DNA of 64,000 nt from Hymenobacter sediminicola (GTDB taxonomy: Bacteria; Bacteroidota; Bacteroidia; Cytophagales; Hymenobacteraceae), in assembly GCF_014250515.1 (NCBI RefSeq), contig NZ_CP060202.1, positions 3,097,001 to 3,161,000 on the forward strand, read 5' to 3'. Below the pieces are notes generated by a model. That model was not told the DNA's origin, made no database searches, and saw only the letters and a program-made list of their open reading frames with translations. The translations under genes were made by a program, and so were the position numbers. Positions 9,079-18,124 of this stretch are shown piece by piece. Positions within the stretch are counted from its first letter, which is position 1. Each line of letters starts with the position of its first letter.

Positions 9079-10258
9079 CGCAGCGGCTCCGCCTCTCTCA
9101 CCTGCCGAAGACCTGGAGGCATCCTTCACCCGCTACGAGAAACCGGAGCCGCCGCGCTGGCGCCGCTACGTATTGCACCTAAGCCTATTTCTCATCACGC
9201 TGGCCACTACCACGCTGGCAGGCGCCGAGTGGGTGACCGGCAAAGTCACGTTCGGTGCGCCGGGGCTTACGGCCGCTGAAGTGCAGCAGGGGCTATGGTT
9301 TTCGCTGCCGTTTCTGGCAGTGCTGGCTGTGCACGAGTTCGGGCATTATTTCACAGCCCGTCGTAATGGCGTACGGGCTACGCTGCCCTTCTTCATTCCG
9401 TTTTTCACAGGCTATTTCAATACCATCGGCACATTTGGGGCCATCATCCGCATCAAGGACCGCATATTCTCGCGGCGGGAGTTCTTTGATATTGGGCTGG
9501 CGGGCCCGCTAGCCGGGTTTCTGGTTGCAGTACCCGTGCTGATTTACGGCTTCACTCACCTGCCGCCGCTCGACTACCTTTTTCAGATTCATCCTGATTA
9601 CCGCCAGTACGGAGCCGAGTATGCTCAGTATGTATACCGAGGTGGCCAAGGGATGGCGCTGGCTCAGCCCCTGCTTTACCAAGGGCTTGAATATTTGTTT
9701 GCCGATCCTACCCGCCTGCCTCACCCCAACGAGCTCATGCACTATCCGGTGCTGATGGCCGGGGCACTGGCGTTGTTCTTCACGGCCCTCAACCTGCTGC
9801 CCATCGGCCAGCTGGATGGTGGCCATATCTTGTACGGGCTGCTTGGTGCCCGGCGCTTCAATCGGCTGTCGGCGGGGTTGTTTGTGGCCTTTATTTTTTA
9901 TGCAGGCTTGGGGCTGTTTTCATTGCAGAGCGACAGGCAGCAGTGGCTGTATTGGGGCCTTCCGTACTTCGCTTACCTATTTCTGGTACTCCGGCGAGTA
10001 GTGCCCACGCCACGTCGGGCGCTATTTCTTAGCCTAGGAATATGGGCCGCCCAGCTGGCCTGCACGGTGGCTTGGCCGGGAATACTCGGCAACCCGGGCT
10101 GGCTGGTATTTGGGCTGCTGCTGAGTCGCGTAATGGGCATCTTTCACCCCGCTGCTCCCGACGAAACGCCACTTTCACCCGGCCGCAAGGTGCTGGGCTG
10201 GCTAATGTTGGCTATTTTTGCACTGTGCTTTACGCCCAGTCCTTTCAAATTTATGTAG
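9032..10258 (+). CDS. Site-2-type (M50) membrane metalloprotease
   Basis: Polytopic intramembrane zinc protease of 408 residues. The zinc site is AVHEFGHYFTARR (HExxH) in an early hydrophobic helix, and the third ligand lies in NLLPIGQLDGGHILYG (family NxxPxxxLDGG). Segments before and after are strongly hydrophobic. The N-terminal ~50 residues are Pro-rich and probably cytoplasmic. It starts with GTG inside the 3' end of the HAD gene; no in-frame ATG lies before the first membrane helix. The HExxH and LDGG features resemble plant EGY-like site-2 proteases more than RseP, since no PDZ domain separates the two motifs. The substrate is unknown; anti-sigma factors are the usual targets of the superfamily. 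Confidence 0.88.
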   Translation: MPFPTENTPPLLPFPDAAAPPLSPAEDLEASFTRYEKPEPPRWRRYVLHLSLFLITLATTTLAGAEWVTGKVTFGAPGLTAAEVQQGLWFSLPFLAVLAVHEFGHYFTARRNGVRATLPFFIPFFTGYFNTIGTFGAIIRIKDRIFSRREFFDIGLAGPLAGFLVAVPVLIYGFTHLPPLDYLFQIHPDYRQYGAEYAQYVYRGGQGMALAQPLLYQGLEYLFADPTRLPHPNELMHYPVLMAGALALFFTALNLLPIGQLDGGHILYGLLGARRFNRLSAGLFVAFIFYAGLGLFSLQSDRQQWLYWGLPYFAYLFLVLRRVVPTPRRALFLSLGIWAAQLACTVAWPGILGNPGWLVFGLLLSRVMGIFHPAAPDETPLSPGRKVLGWLMLAIFALCFTPSPFKFM

Positions 10259-10289
10259 TGGCGTGAGCCGAAGCCCCTTTGTCTAATTG

Positions 10290-10931
10290 ATGCAACTTGA
10301 ACAACGCCGGCTGTGGGCCGGCAGTACCCAGCTGGCTCTGCGCCAGCATGGGCTATATATCTGCCAGCGCCAAGCCACGGGGCGGGCTATACTGGAAGTA
10401 GAACTCCCTTACGAAGAAATCTTGCCGGTGCGGGTAGAGCGCCGCAATACGGTGCCGCATAAAAAGCTGTTGAGCCTGCTGGCCATCGTGTGCTGGTGCC
10501 TGTTTACGTTCACTCTCGACCACCACGAGGACGCCACCTTTGTCGTGGACTTCTGGCTGTGGTTTCTGGGCCTGGGCGGTAGCCTGGGAGCCTATATCTG
10601 GTATGGCTGGCAGTACCAGTGGCGCGAGTTTGCGCTATTGACGGCACGTTCCAGCGTTATTCTGGCCGACCGCACAGATGAACAGGATGCCTTGCATGGT
10701 TTTGCCCAGAGTCTAGAGCGCCGCACCAAAGGCTACCTCCGCCACGAGTACGGCCAGATTAATCCGCTGGGGCCCATTGAAATACAGCTGAGCCGCCTGA
10801 ACTGGCTGCACACGCTGGACGTGCTGACCGAAGCCGAAACCCGCGCCAGCACCACCCGCCTCACCGGGCGCCTCTCCACCGAAAACCTGCGCAGCATGGG
10901 TCAGGACCTGGAAATGCCTTACGTGAATTAA
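10290..10931 (+). CDS. Hypothetical protein with two transmembrane segments
   Basis: A 213-residue protein I do not recognise. It has a charged N-terminal ~55 residues, two hydrophobic helices (LLSLLAIVCWCLFTFTL and FWLWFLGLGGSLGAYIW) separated by a short acidic loop, and a C-terminal soluble domain of ~110 residues rich in Arg and Leu. The arrangement of a short beta-rich segment, a helical hairpin and a further soluble part would fit a membrane-anchored PH-like protein, but this is a guess. It starts at ATG 10290, 31 bp after the M50 protease stop, and is probably the last gene of the HAD-protease operon. It ends at a very strong bidirectional hairpin. Confidence 0.75.
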   Translation: MQLEQRRLWAGSTQLALRQHGLYICQRQATGRAILEVELPYEEILPVRVERRNTVPHKKLLSLLAIVCWCLFTFTLDHHEDATFVVDFWLWFLGLGGSLGAYIWYGWQYQWREFALLTARSSVILADRTDEQDALHGFAQSLERRTKGYLRHEYGQINPLGPIEIQLSRLNWLHTLDVLTEAETRASTTRLTGRLSTENLRSMGQDLEMPYVN

Positions 10932-10953
10932 CCTGTAGCCTCATCAGGAAATC

Positions 10954-11030
10954 AACAGTACCCCGCAACCACAGAAAAGCCCGGCAGACGCTGCATCTGC
11001 CGGGCTTTTCTGTGGTTGCGGGGTACTGTT
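10954..11030. terminator. Perfect 35-bp inverted repeat, bidirectional terminator
   Basis: Two perfectly complementary 35-base arms (10954-10988 and 10996-11030) enclose a 7-base loop. The right arm ends at the last base of the pgk stop codon. The inner part AAAAGCCCGGCAGA / TCTGCCGGGCTTTT resembles an ordinary terminator with U-tracts for both directions; the outer 21 bp extend the stem far beyond normal length. It separates two convergent transcripts. Confidence 0.85.
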
Positions 11031-12220
11031 TAGCGGCCTTCCAATGCGGCTACGCCGGGCAATTCTTTGCCCTCCATATACTCCAGCAGCGCGCCGCCAC
11101 CGGTGCTGATGTAGCTCACTTTATCAGTGAAGCCCATCTGGTTGACTGCCGCAGCCGAGTCGCCGCCGCCGATGAGGCTGAACGCGCCGGCTTCGGTAGC
11201 ATCGGCAATGGCTTGGGCTACGGCCTCCGTACCCTTAGCGAAGCTGCTCATCTCAAACACGCCCATTGGGCCGTTCCAGAGGATGGTTTTCGACTGGCGC
11301 ACCACTTCGGCAAACGCTTTGCTTGACTCAGGACCCAGGTCGAGGCCCATCCAGCCGTCAGGAATTTCGCTGTTCGAGGCCACTTTCGTCTGGGCATCAT
11401 TGGCAAATTTGTCGGCAATGAGGCTGTCGGTGGGAAGCACCAGATTCACACCCTTGGCTTTGGCCTTCTCAATCAGGCTCAGGGCCAAGTCCATTTTGTC
11501 GGCTTCCAGCAGCGAGCTGCCGATGTGGCCGCCTTGCGCTTTGGCAAACGTGTAGGCCATGCCGCCGCCGATCAGCAGGTTGTCCACCTTATCGAGCAGC
11601 TTTTCAATCAGCATGATTTTGTCGGATATTTTGGCGCCGCCCATGATAGCCGTGAAGGGCCGCTCGGCGTGTTCCAGCACCTTTTTGGCGTTGTCCAGTT
11701 CACTCTGCAGCAGGTAGCCGGCCACCCGGTCCTTGGGCGCGAAGTGGCTGGCCATTACGGCCGTAGAGGCGTGCTTGCGGTGCGCGGCCCCGAAGGCGTC
11801 GTTCACATATACGTCGCCGAGCGGAGCCAGCTTTTCGGCAAATGCGGCGTCGCCTTTCTCTTCCTCGCCATAGAAGCGCACGTTTTCTACCAGCAGAATC
11901 TGGCCGGGCTGCAGCGCCTTGGCTTGCTCCTGTGCCTTCAGCACGTCATCGGCAAACTGTACTTCCTGACCATACTCTTGGCCAAGACGGGCCACAATGT
12001 GCCGGAGCGAATACTTATCCTCGGGGCCGCCTTTGGGCCGGCCCAGGTGCGAGAGCAGCACTACCGAGCCGCCATCGGCCAGAATCTTCTTGATGGTAGG
12101 AGTAGCCGAGCGGATGCGGGTATCGTCGGTGATGGCGAAGCTTTTGTCGAGCGGCACGTTGAAGTCAACACGCACCACGGCGCGCTTACCGGCGAAGTTG
12201 TACTGATCGAGGGTTTGCAT
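11030..12220 (-). CDS. pgk: Phosphoglycerate kinase
   Basis: Glycolytic kinase of 396 residues interconverting 1,3-bisphosphoglycerate and 3-phosphoglycerate with ADP/ATP in the cytoplasm. Diagnostic parts are RVDFNVPLD near the N-terminus, [35 protein letters not shown], the hinge and nucleotide site [11 protein letters not shown], and the C-terminal [16 protein letters not shown]. Length and motif order are normal. It is monocistronic here, reading toward the giant hairpin; the opposite-strand ligase gene starts ~195 bp upstream, so the intergenic region carries divergent promoters. Confidence 0.98.
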   Translation of the reverse strand: MQTLDQYNFAGKRAVVRVDFNVPLDKSFAITDDTRIRSATPTIKKILADGGSVVLLSHLGRPKGGPEDKYSLRHIVARLGQEYGQEVQFADDVLKAQEQAKALQPGQILLVENVRFYGEEEKGDAAFAEKLAPLGDVYVNDAFGAAHRKHASTAVMASHFAPKDRVAGYLLQSELDNAKKVLEHAERPFTAIMGGAKISDKIMLIEKLLDKVDNLLIGGGMAYTFAKAQGGHIGSSLLEADKMDLALSLIEKAKAKGVNLVLPTDSLIADKFANDAQTKVASNSEIPDGWMGLDLGPESSKAFAEVVRQSKTILWNGPMGVFEMSSFAKGTEAVAQAIADATEAGAFSLIGGGDSAAAVNQMGFTDKVSYISTGGGALLEYMEGKELPGVAALEGR

Positions 12221-12399
12221 GGAATAAGGATTGGGTTGAGGATGGGCGAAGGTAAGATTTCAAGCTGTGAAGTGCTGCCTAGCCTCCAAGCTCAAGCTGC
12301 AGCCCTATCCTGAGCCATAGGCGCTGGCGGGGCCGAAAGCTCGTTCCCGAACCTTCTTTTCGTTTCGTTTGTAGCGTGTCACCTCTTCCCCCGAAACAC

Positions 12400-12407
12400 T
12401 ACCTTTG
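12400..12407 (+). promoter_or_regulatory. Candidate -7 promoter element of the double ligase gene
   Basis: TACCTTTG matches the Bacteroidota -7 consensus TAnnTTTG, with its last base only eight bases before the ATG at 12416. A TTTG lies at 12368-12371, but the 28-base spacing is too long for a normal -33 box. If used, the mRNA would have almost no 5' leader. Confidence 0.4.
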
Positions 12408-12415
12408 CGCTACCT

Positions 12416-15115
12416 ATGAAAATTGGCATCTTCTTCGGCGGCCCGTCGCGTGAGCGGGAAATCAGCTTCGCGGGCGGCCGCACCGTATACGACAACCTCG
12501 ACAAGGCGCTGTTTGAGGCCGTGCCTGTGTTCGTGGACAGCCGCGGCAACTTCATCTTGCTCGACTGGCACTACATCTATAAAGGCACCATCCGGGACTT
12601 TTACCCGCCGGTTTCGGCCCTGCCCGTTTCCGAGCACAAGCTTCAGGTGTATTTGGAAAGCCTGGGCGAGCTGACGCAGACCGAGCAGGACCGCATTATT
12701 GCAGAAGTAGGCCGCCGCGTGCAGCCCCACGAGCTGCGTGACTTGATGGATTTCGCCTTCCTGGCTCTGCACGGGCCGGCCGGCGAAGATGGCGCCATTC
12801 AGGGGCTGCTGGAATGGTACGGTATTCCGTATTCGGGTTCCGGCATCCTGCCCTCGGCTTTCGGTATTGATAAGATTGCGCAGAAAAAGCTGCTGCACGC
12901 GCTGGGCCGCCCCACGCCGGCTTTCCGCGTCGTGACGGCCGAAGAGTGGGACGCTGCTGACCCGCAGGCCACCCTCGACTACCTCGTGCGGGAACTAGGT
13001 TTGCCGCTGGTGTTCAAGGCACCACGCCAGGGCAGCAGCATTGGCATCAGCATCCTGCGCGAAGTAGATGTAGCCAAGTTCCAGGCCGCTATGGACCGCA
13101 GCCTGTTCCGCAAAACCGTGACTCGCGACGACTGGCAGCGCCTTTCGGAGCGCGACAAGCTGGCCTGGGTGCAGCACCTCACCGATATCCGCGACGGCAT
13201 CGGGCTGCCAGTCGTGCTCGACGACGAGCCGACGGTGATTTACCATCCTGAAATACTGCTCAACACGCTCAGCGAGCGGCTGGAAACTGCTGACGCGGTA
13301 CGCCTGACCAACGTGGATGGCGAGTCGCAGGTGTTGGTGGAAAGCTTCGTGCACGGCCGCGAGTTTTCGTGCATCGTGGTAGAAGACCCGAGCGGCAAGC
13401 CGCTGGCGCTGCCGCCCACGGAGATTGTGAAGGGCGAGGAAATGTTCGACTACCGCTCGAAATACCTTCCCGGTCTGTCGCGCAAAATCACCCCCATCGA
13501 CCTGCCCGAAACCGAAATCCAGCGCATCCGGGAGGCCTGCGAGGAAATGTTCACCACGTTTGGCTTCCAGGTATACGCCCGCCTCGACGGCTTTCTGGCC
13601 CAGGACGGACAGCTGTTCCTCAACGACCCGAACACCACGTCGGGCATGCTGCCGGCTTCGTTCTTCTTCCATCAGGCCGCCGAAATCGGGCTCAATCCGT
13701 CGCAGTTCCTCACCTTCCTGATTCGCACGTCGGTGGCGGCGCGGCGGCGCGGCGGCATGCAGCCGGTGCGTCTGGCCGGCCTGCTCGCCCGCCTCGACAC
13801 GGCTGTGGCTTCGCGGGCCCATGAGGAGCGCACCCGCACCAAAGTAGCCGTGATTATGGGTGGTTACTCGTCGGAGCGGCACATTTCGGTGGAAAGCGGC
13901 CGAAACATCTACGAGAAGCTCAGCTCCAGCGTGAAGTACGAGCCGGTGCCGGTGTTTCTGGCCGGCAACAGCCAAGAGTTCAGGCTGTATGTGCTGCCCA
14001 TCAACGTGATGCTGAAGGACAACGCCGACGACATCCGGGAGAAAATAGAATACGCCGAGGCCGGCCACGACCTGCATCCGGTGCTGGCCCGCATCCGCCG
14101 CGAGGCTGAAGCAATTACTAGCACCTACGCCGGCCAAGCCACGGCGCAGCCGCGCCGCGTTTCGTTCGAGGAACTGGCCGACATGGTAGACGAGGTGTTT
14201 ATTGCTTTGCACGGCCGCCCCGGCGAGGATGGTGCCCTACAGCGTGAGTTGGAAAAGTTCGGGCTACCCTACAACGGCTCGGGTGCCGATTCCAGCTCCG
14301 TTACCATCAACAAGTTCGAAACGAACCGCCGCCTCCGCGAAGCCGGGCTGCGCGTGGCCGAGCACCGCATGGCCAGCCGTCTGGAGTGGCAGGCCGATGC
14401 CGAAGGCTTCTACCGCAGCCTCGAAACGCAGTTCCCTTACCCCTTCATTGCCAAGCCCGCCGACGACGGCTGCTCCTCGGCCGTGAAGAAAATCAAGACC
14501 CGCGCCGAGCTGGAGGCTTTCACGCGCCTCATCTTCCGTGACCAGGAAGACCTGATGCCCGAGGATGCCGCCACACTCCACCTAGGCTTCAAGGAGGAGT
14601 TTCCGCAGAAGGATGCCTTCCTGGTGGAAACCTTGATTTCGCGCGATGGGGCAGCTCATTTCCTGGAAGTAACGGGCGGCCTACTCACGCACTTCGGACC
14701 CAATGGCGAGCTGCAGATTGAGGTGTTTGAGGCCTCGGAAGCCTTGGCGACAGGTGAGGTATTGAGCCTGGAGGAGAAGTTTCTGGCCGGCGAAGGCCAG
14801 AACATTACGCCAGCCCGCTACGCTCCGGAGCCGCAGGAGCGCCAGCGTATTTCGGAGGAAGTGAAAGCTGAACTGCGCCGCGTGGCCGAGGTGCTCGACA
14901 TTCAGGGCTATGCCCGCATCGACGCGTTTGTGCGGGTGCGCGACAATGGCGCCGTGGAGGTACTTATTATTGAGGTGAACTCCCTGCCTGGCATGACGCC
15001 CGCCACCTGCATATTCCACCAGACTGCCTTGGCCGGCTATACGCCCTATCAGTTCATCGACCAGATTCTGGATTTTGGGAAGAAGAGAAGCGAAAAGCTG
15101 GCGCTGAAAAGCTAA
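12416..15115 (+). CDS. Fused double D-alanine--D-alanine ligase-like ATP-grasp protein
   Basis: An 899-residue protein made of two complete Ddl-like units, each with the pre-ATP-grasp N-domain and the ATP-grasp fold; ordinary Ddl has ~310-370 residues. Half 1 (about 1-455) shows IFFGGPSREREISFAGG, ALHGPAGEDGAIQGLLEW, YSGSGILPSAFGIDK, PRQGSSIGISIL, VESFVHGREFSC, FDYRSKYLPG and ends with LNDPNTTSGMLP. Half 2 (from about 473) shows VAVIMGGYSSERHISVESG, ALHGRPGEDGALQREL, YNGSGADSSSVTINK, KPADDGCSSAV and the canonical IIEVNSLPGMTP. The substrate-binding GRE and FDYxxKY motifs are good in half 1 and altered in half 2, while the metal-binding ExN is good only in half 2. It is followed by a PASTA protein, the neighbour usual for ddl in Bacteroidota, so a peptidoglycan-precursor role is likely. 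Whether both halves are active is unknown. Confidence 0.85.
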   Translation: MKIGIFFGGPSREREISFAGGRTVYDNLDKALFEAVPVFVDSRGNFILLDWHYIYKGTIRDFYPPVSALPVSEHKLQVYLESLGELTQTEQDRIIAEVGRRVQPHELRDLMDFAFLALHGPAGEDGAIQGLLEWYGIPYSGSGILPSAFGIDKIAQKKLLHALGRPTPAFRVVTAEEWDAADPQATLDYLVRELGLPLVFKAPRQGSSIGISILREVDVAKFQAAMDRSLFRKTVTRDDWQRLSERDKLAWVQHLTDIRDGIGLPVVLDDEPTVIYHPEILLNTLSERLETADAVRLTNVDGESQVLVESFVHGREFSCIVVEDPSGKPLALPPTEIVKGEEMFDYRSKYLPGLSRKITPIDLPETEIQRIREACEEMFTTFGFQVYARLDGFLAQDGQLFLNDPNTTSGMLPASFFFHQAAEIGLNPSQFLTFLIRTSVAARRRGGMQPVRLAGLLARLDTAVASRAHEERTRTKVAVIMGGYSSERHISVESGRNIYEKLSSSVKYEPVPVFLAGNSQEFRLYVLPINVMLKDNADDIREKIEYAEAGHDLHPVLARIRREAEAITSTYAGQATAQPRRVSFEELADMVDEVFIALHGRPGEDGALQRELEKFGLPYNGSGADSSSVTINKFETNRRLREAGLRVAEHRMASRLEWQADAEGFYRSLETQFPYPFIAKPADDGCSSAVKKIKTRAELEAFTRLIFRDQEDLMPEDAATLHLGFKEEFPQKDAFLVETLISRDGAAHFLEVTGGLLTHFGPNGELQIEVFEASEALATGEVLSLEEKFLAGEGQNITPARYAPEPQERQRISEEVKAELRRVAEVLDIQGYARIDAFVRVRDNGAVEVLIIEVNSLPGMTPATCIFHQTALAGYTPYQFIDQILDFGKKRSEKLALKS

Positions 15116-15175
15116 ACTGCTGGTTTTAGCGTTACTTCCTCCTTCTTCTTCCGCTTGCTCACTCCTATTGATAAG

Positions 15176-15961
15176 ATGTCCTTTCTAAAATCTGATACGC
15201 CGCTTGACCTTGTAAAACACTTGCTGGTGATTGGCGTGGCCACAGCGGTACTGGTGTTTGGGTTCTTTTTCGTGTATCTGCCCCTCACCACCAACCACGG
15301 CGAAACCATAGTGGTGCCCAAAATCACGGGCATGAACCAAGCCGACCTGGAAGACTACCTCGACGAGCGGAACCTGCGGTTCTACGTCGATGACAGCTCC
15401 TACAACCCTGGTACCCGGCCGTTCACGGTGCTCAACCAAGACCCCGCGCCCGGCGAGAAGGTGAAGGAGGACCGGAAAATCTACATTACGGTGGCCATGA
15501 AAAACCCACCCGTCATCAAGATGCCCAAGCTGACCGATGGCTCAGTGAAAAATGCGCAGATGATTCTGAGCAGCTACGACTTGGTGGTGGGCCAGATCAA
15601 GCTGGTGCCCAACATTCAGCAGAATGCCGTGCTACGGCAGCTGGTAGGGGGCAAAGACATTGCGCCCGGCGCGGCCATTGCCAAAGGCACCAAAGTAGAC
15701 TTGGAAGTAGGTGATGGCCTCGGCAACCAGGAATTCCCGGTGCCTAACCTCATCAACATGCCCGCCGACGAAGCCACCACACTGCTGGTAGGCCAGGGCC
15801 TGCAGCTGGGCGAAGTATTTTACCAGCCTGCCCAGGACGGCGAAACCGATGGCACGGTGGTGAAGCAGCGCCCCGTGGCTACTCCCGGCGCCACTATCCG
15901 CATGGGCCAGTTGGTTGATATCTGGGTGGCGGGCGACGAGCCGGTGAAGAGCGTTAACTAA
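15176..15961 (+). CDS. PASTA domain membrane protein
   Basis: A 261-residue protein with one N-terminal transmembrane helix (LLVIGVATAVLVFGFFFVYLPL) and three consecutive PASTA domains facing the periplasm: about residues 45-115, 118-187 and 190-258. Each contains the usual pattern of a short proline-containing start (VVPKITGMNQADLEDYL, IKMPKLTDGS, FPVPNLINMPADEA) and a later VxxQxPxPG-type strand (VLNQDPAPGEKV, VVKQRPVATPGATI). PASTA modules bind peptidoglycan stem peptides or act as spacers. No kinase or penicillin-binding domain is attached. It lies 60 bp after the double ligase, the common ddl-PASTA arrangement. ATG 15176 is preferred over an upstream TTG. Confidence 0.88.
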   Translation: MSFLKSDTPLDLVKHLLVIGVATAVLVFGFFFVYLPLTTNHGETIVVPKITGMNQADLEDYLDERNLRFYVDDSSYNPGTRPFTVLNQDPAPGEKVKEDRKIYITVAMKNPPVIKMPKLTDGSVKNAQMILSSYDLVVGQIKLVPNIQQNAVLRQLVGGKDIAPGAAIAKGTKVDLEVGDGLGNQEFPVPNLINMPADEATTLLVGQGLQLGEVFYQPAQDGETDGTVVKQRPVATPGATIRMGQLVDIWVAGDEPVKSVN

Positions 15962-15979
15962 GCACACATTTCACCCTTA

Positions 15980-16034
15980 CCAGAAGCCCTTATCGGGACA
16001 GTTGCTCTGCAGCTGTTTTGGTAAGGGCTTCTGG
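15980..16034 (+). terminator. Stem-loop after the PASTA gene
   Basis: Perfect 13-bp arms CCAGAAGCCCTTA / TAAGGGCTTCTGG around a 29-base loop which itself holds AGTTGCTCTGCAGCT. No T-run follows, so it is either an atypical terminator or a structural RNA element. Confidence 0.45.
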
Positions 16035-16130
16035 CTGAAAGGCAGTTTACTGGATGGAGCTTTTTCCTGCAACGCCTGAAATTTTCTCTGTTGCAGGCAC
16101 GTTTGATGCAGGTATCCTAACTTAGTCCCG

Positions 16131-18029
16131 ATGATGTGTCCGAAACCTTTACGCCTCTCTGTTTTATCGTTTCTGAGTCTGTTGCCGTTGGCTGGCCTGG
16201 CGCAGCTGGGGCCTCTTACCTCCGACCCCGGCCGCACTTCGCCGGGCACATTCCGCCCGCAGGCCACGGCCCAGCGCGGCCAGGCGCTGGCCTTGCCCTT
16301 TTTTGATGACTTCACGACACCCCTGGACGGGCGGCCCAATGCCCAATTGTGGCAGGACAGGGGCGGCGTACTGGTCAGCAACCGGTTTGCGGTAGCACCG
16401 CCCACCCGCGGCACGGCCACCTTCGATGGGCTGAAGGAAGATGGCCGCCCGTATGGCAGCGGCTACAGCGACATTGATACGCTCACCTCGCAGCCCATCG
16501 ACCTGAGCGCCAGCACGGTCGCCAGCAAGCTGTACCTCGGATTTTACTGGCAGGCCGGCAACGTGTTGCGGGCCCCGGAGCAGAGCAGCAGTTCCCGCAC
16601 CCGGTCGTTACAGTTGGAATTCCGAGATGCCACCGGCAACTGGGTGCCCGTCTGGACCCGGCTCAGCAACGGCACCCGCGAAGCATTCCGGCGCAAGTTT
16701 GTGGCCATTGACCAGACACGCTTTCTGCACGCCAATTTTCAGTTTCGGTTTCGCACCAAAGGTAGTCTGGCCAGCAACGATGACTCCTGGAGCGTCGACT
16801 ATGTGAAGCTGGCTCCGGTGCAGACCACGGCCGATTCGGTATATCAGGATGTGGCGACCAGCAAGCCGCTGAGCAGCCTGCTGGCCCGGGGCTCGGCCAT
16901 GCCGGTGTGGCAGTACAACGCGGCAGCCAATCCGGCCAGCATGCTCAATCCAGCCACGTACACCACCATCAACAACCTCTCGACCACCAATATTCCGGTT
17001 CCCGGCCAGTGGATAGGCACATTGGAAGTGCTGCCAAGTGGGCCGGCGGCGGCATTCACCACCACCCCGCCTTTCACGCTGAGCAGCCCGCAATACCAGG
17101 CGCGCATAGAAGGCGACGTGCGCACCAGCCCTATCCCGGTTACGGCCGACCCCAAAACGATTCGGCACCGCATCCAGCTAAACACCGGTGAAGGCGGTGT
17201 CAACCCGCTTACGCTGCCCAACGACAATATTATTCGGCTGACGGAGCTAAGTGACTATTATGCTTTCGACGATGGCACGGCCGAAGCTACTGTGAGTGTG
17301 CCGCAGCCGGGCTCGGCCACCAACTACTACGCCTTGCGCTTCGAGTTGAACAAGCCCGACCAGGTACGCAGCATCCGTATTTCGCCCTCGTTCCCGAGTG
17401 CGGCCAACCGCACGATAACCGTGAATGTCTGGGACGCGGATCCGGCGAATAGTAATGCGCCGACCCGCTTACCCAAGTCCACGCAGAGCATTCAGTTGCC
17501 TGACTCTTTGCCGGCCGGGCAGACTTTTCTGGAAGTGGCTCTCCCTAGTCCGGTGGCGGTGAGTGGCGTGTTTTATGCCGGGTATGGCCATGGGGTTATC
17601 AGTACGGCGCTCAATATCAATGTTGACATGAATACTGTGCCACCGGCCGATGCCATGTGGCAGTTTACCCGGGGTTTCTGGGAGCCTAAATCGACTGTTT
17701 CGCCCGCCACTCCGCCTCTTTATGACGGCTATGCCCTCATGTTGCGGCCCGTGATGACCAACAACGTGCTGGCCGTAGCCCCGGCGGCCGTAGCGGCAGG
17801 GTATACTCTCTATCCAAACCCCAGTTCGGATGGACAAGTACAGGTGCAGGGTCGCTATAGCCGGGCGCTGGTGCTGGATGCGCTGGGTAGGGTAGCTTGG
17901 CAGCAGCCGGCCGCACAGCAGGGCCAGCCCGCGCTGGATCTGCGGGAGCTACCAGCCGGGCTGTATATGGTTCAGCTTACTTTGCCAGATGGGTTGACGG
18001 TTACGAAGCGCCTGATACTGACCAAATAA
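16131..18029 (+). CDS. Secreted protein with T9SS type A sorting domain
   Basis: A 632-residue exported protein. The N-terminus (LSVLSFLSLLPLAGLAQ) is a signal peptide. The body is beta-rich and begins with a segment (LALPFFDDFTTPLDG and later YYAFDDGTAEA) typical of Bacteroidota surface proteins of unknown function. The last ~75 residues form a type IX sorting domain: YTLYPNPSSDGQVQVQG, ALGRVAWQ, LDLRELPAGLYMVQL and a terminal basic KRLILTK. The sorting domain would direct it across the outer membrane to the surface or medium. No catalytic motif was recognised. It is monocistronic, starting ~96 bp after the stem-loop. Confidence 0.85.
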   Translation: MMCPKPLRLSVLSFLSLLPLAGLAQLGPLTSDPGRTSPGTFRPQATAQRGQALALPFFDDFTTPLDGRPNAQLWQDRGGVLVSNRFAVAPPTRGTATFDGLKEDGRPYGSGYSDIDTLTSQPIDLSASTVASKLYLGFYWQAGNVLRAPEQSSSSRTRSLQLEFRDATGNWVPVWTRLSNGTREAFRRKFVAIDQTRFLHANFQFRFRTKGSLASNDDSWSVDYVKLAPVQTTADSVYQDVATSKPLSSLLARGSAMPVWQYNAAANPASMLNPATYTTINNLSTTNIPVPGQWIGTLEVLPSGPAAAFTTTPPFTLSSPQYQARIEGDVRTSPIPVTADPKTIRHRIQLNTGEGGVNPLTLPNDNIIRLTELSDYYAFDDGTAEATVSVPQPGSATNYYALRFELNKPDQVRSIRISPSFPSAANRTITVNVWDADPANSNAPTRLPKSTQSIQLPDSLPAGQTFLEVALPSPVAVSGVFYAGYGHGVISTALNINVDMNTVPPADAMWQFTRGFWEPKSTVSPATPPLYDGYALMLRPVMTNNVLAVAPAAVAAGYTLYPNPSSDGQVQVQGRYSRALVLDALGRVAWQQPAAQQGQPALDLRELPAGLYMVQLTLPDGLTVTKRLILTK

Positions 18030-18124
18030 CGACCTAGAACCACGCAGATCAGCGGCACATCTGCGCAGTTTTTCTCACCTTTGCCATTCCTTCCACATCT
18101 TTTCACCACCCTTTTTCTCATTTT

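Noticed and set aside
12995..14212. 405-residue open frame antisense to the double ligase
   Set aside because: Opposite strand of a clearly coding region with paired motifs; the composition is a mirror of it (His, Arg, Gly, Val runs).
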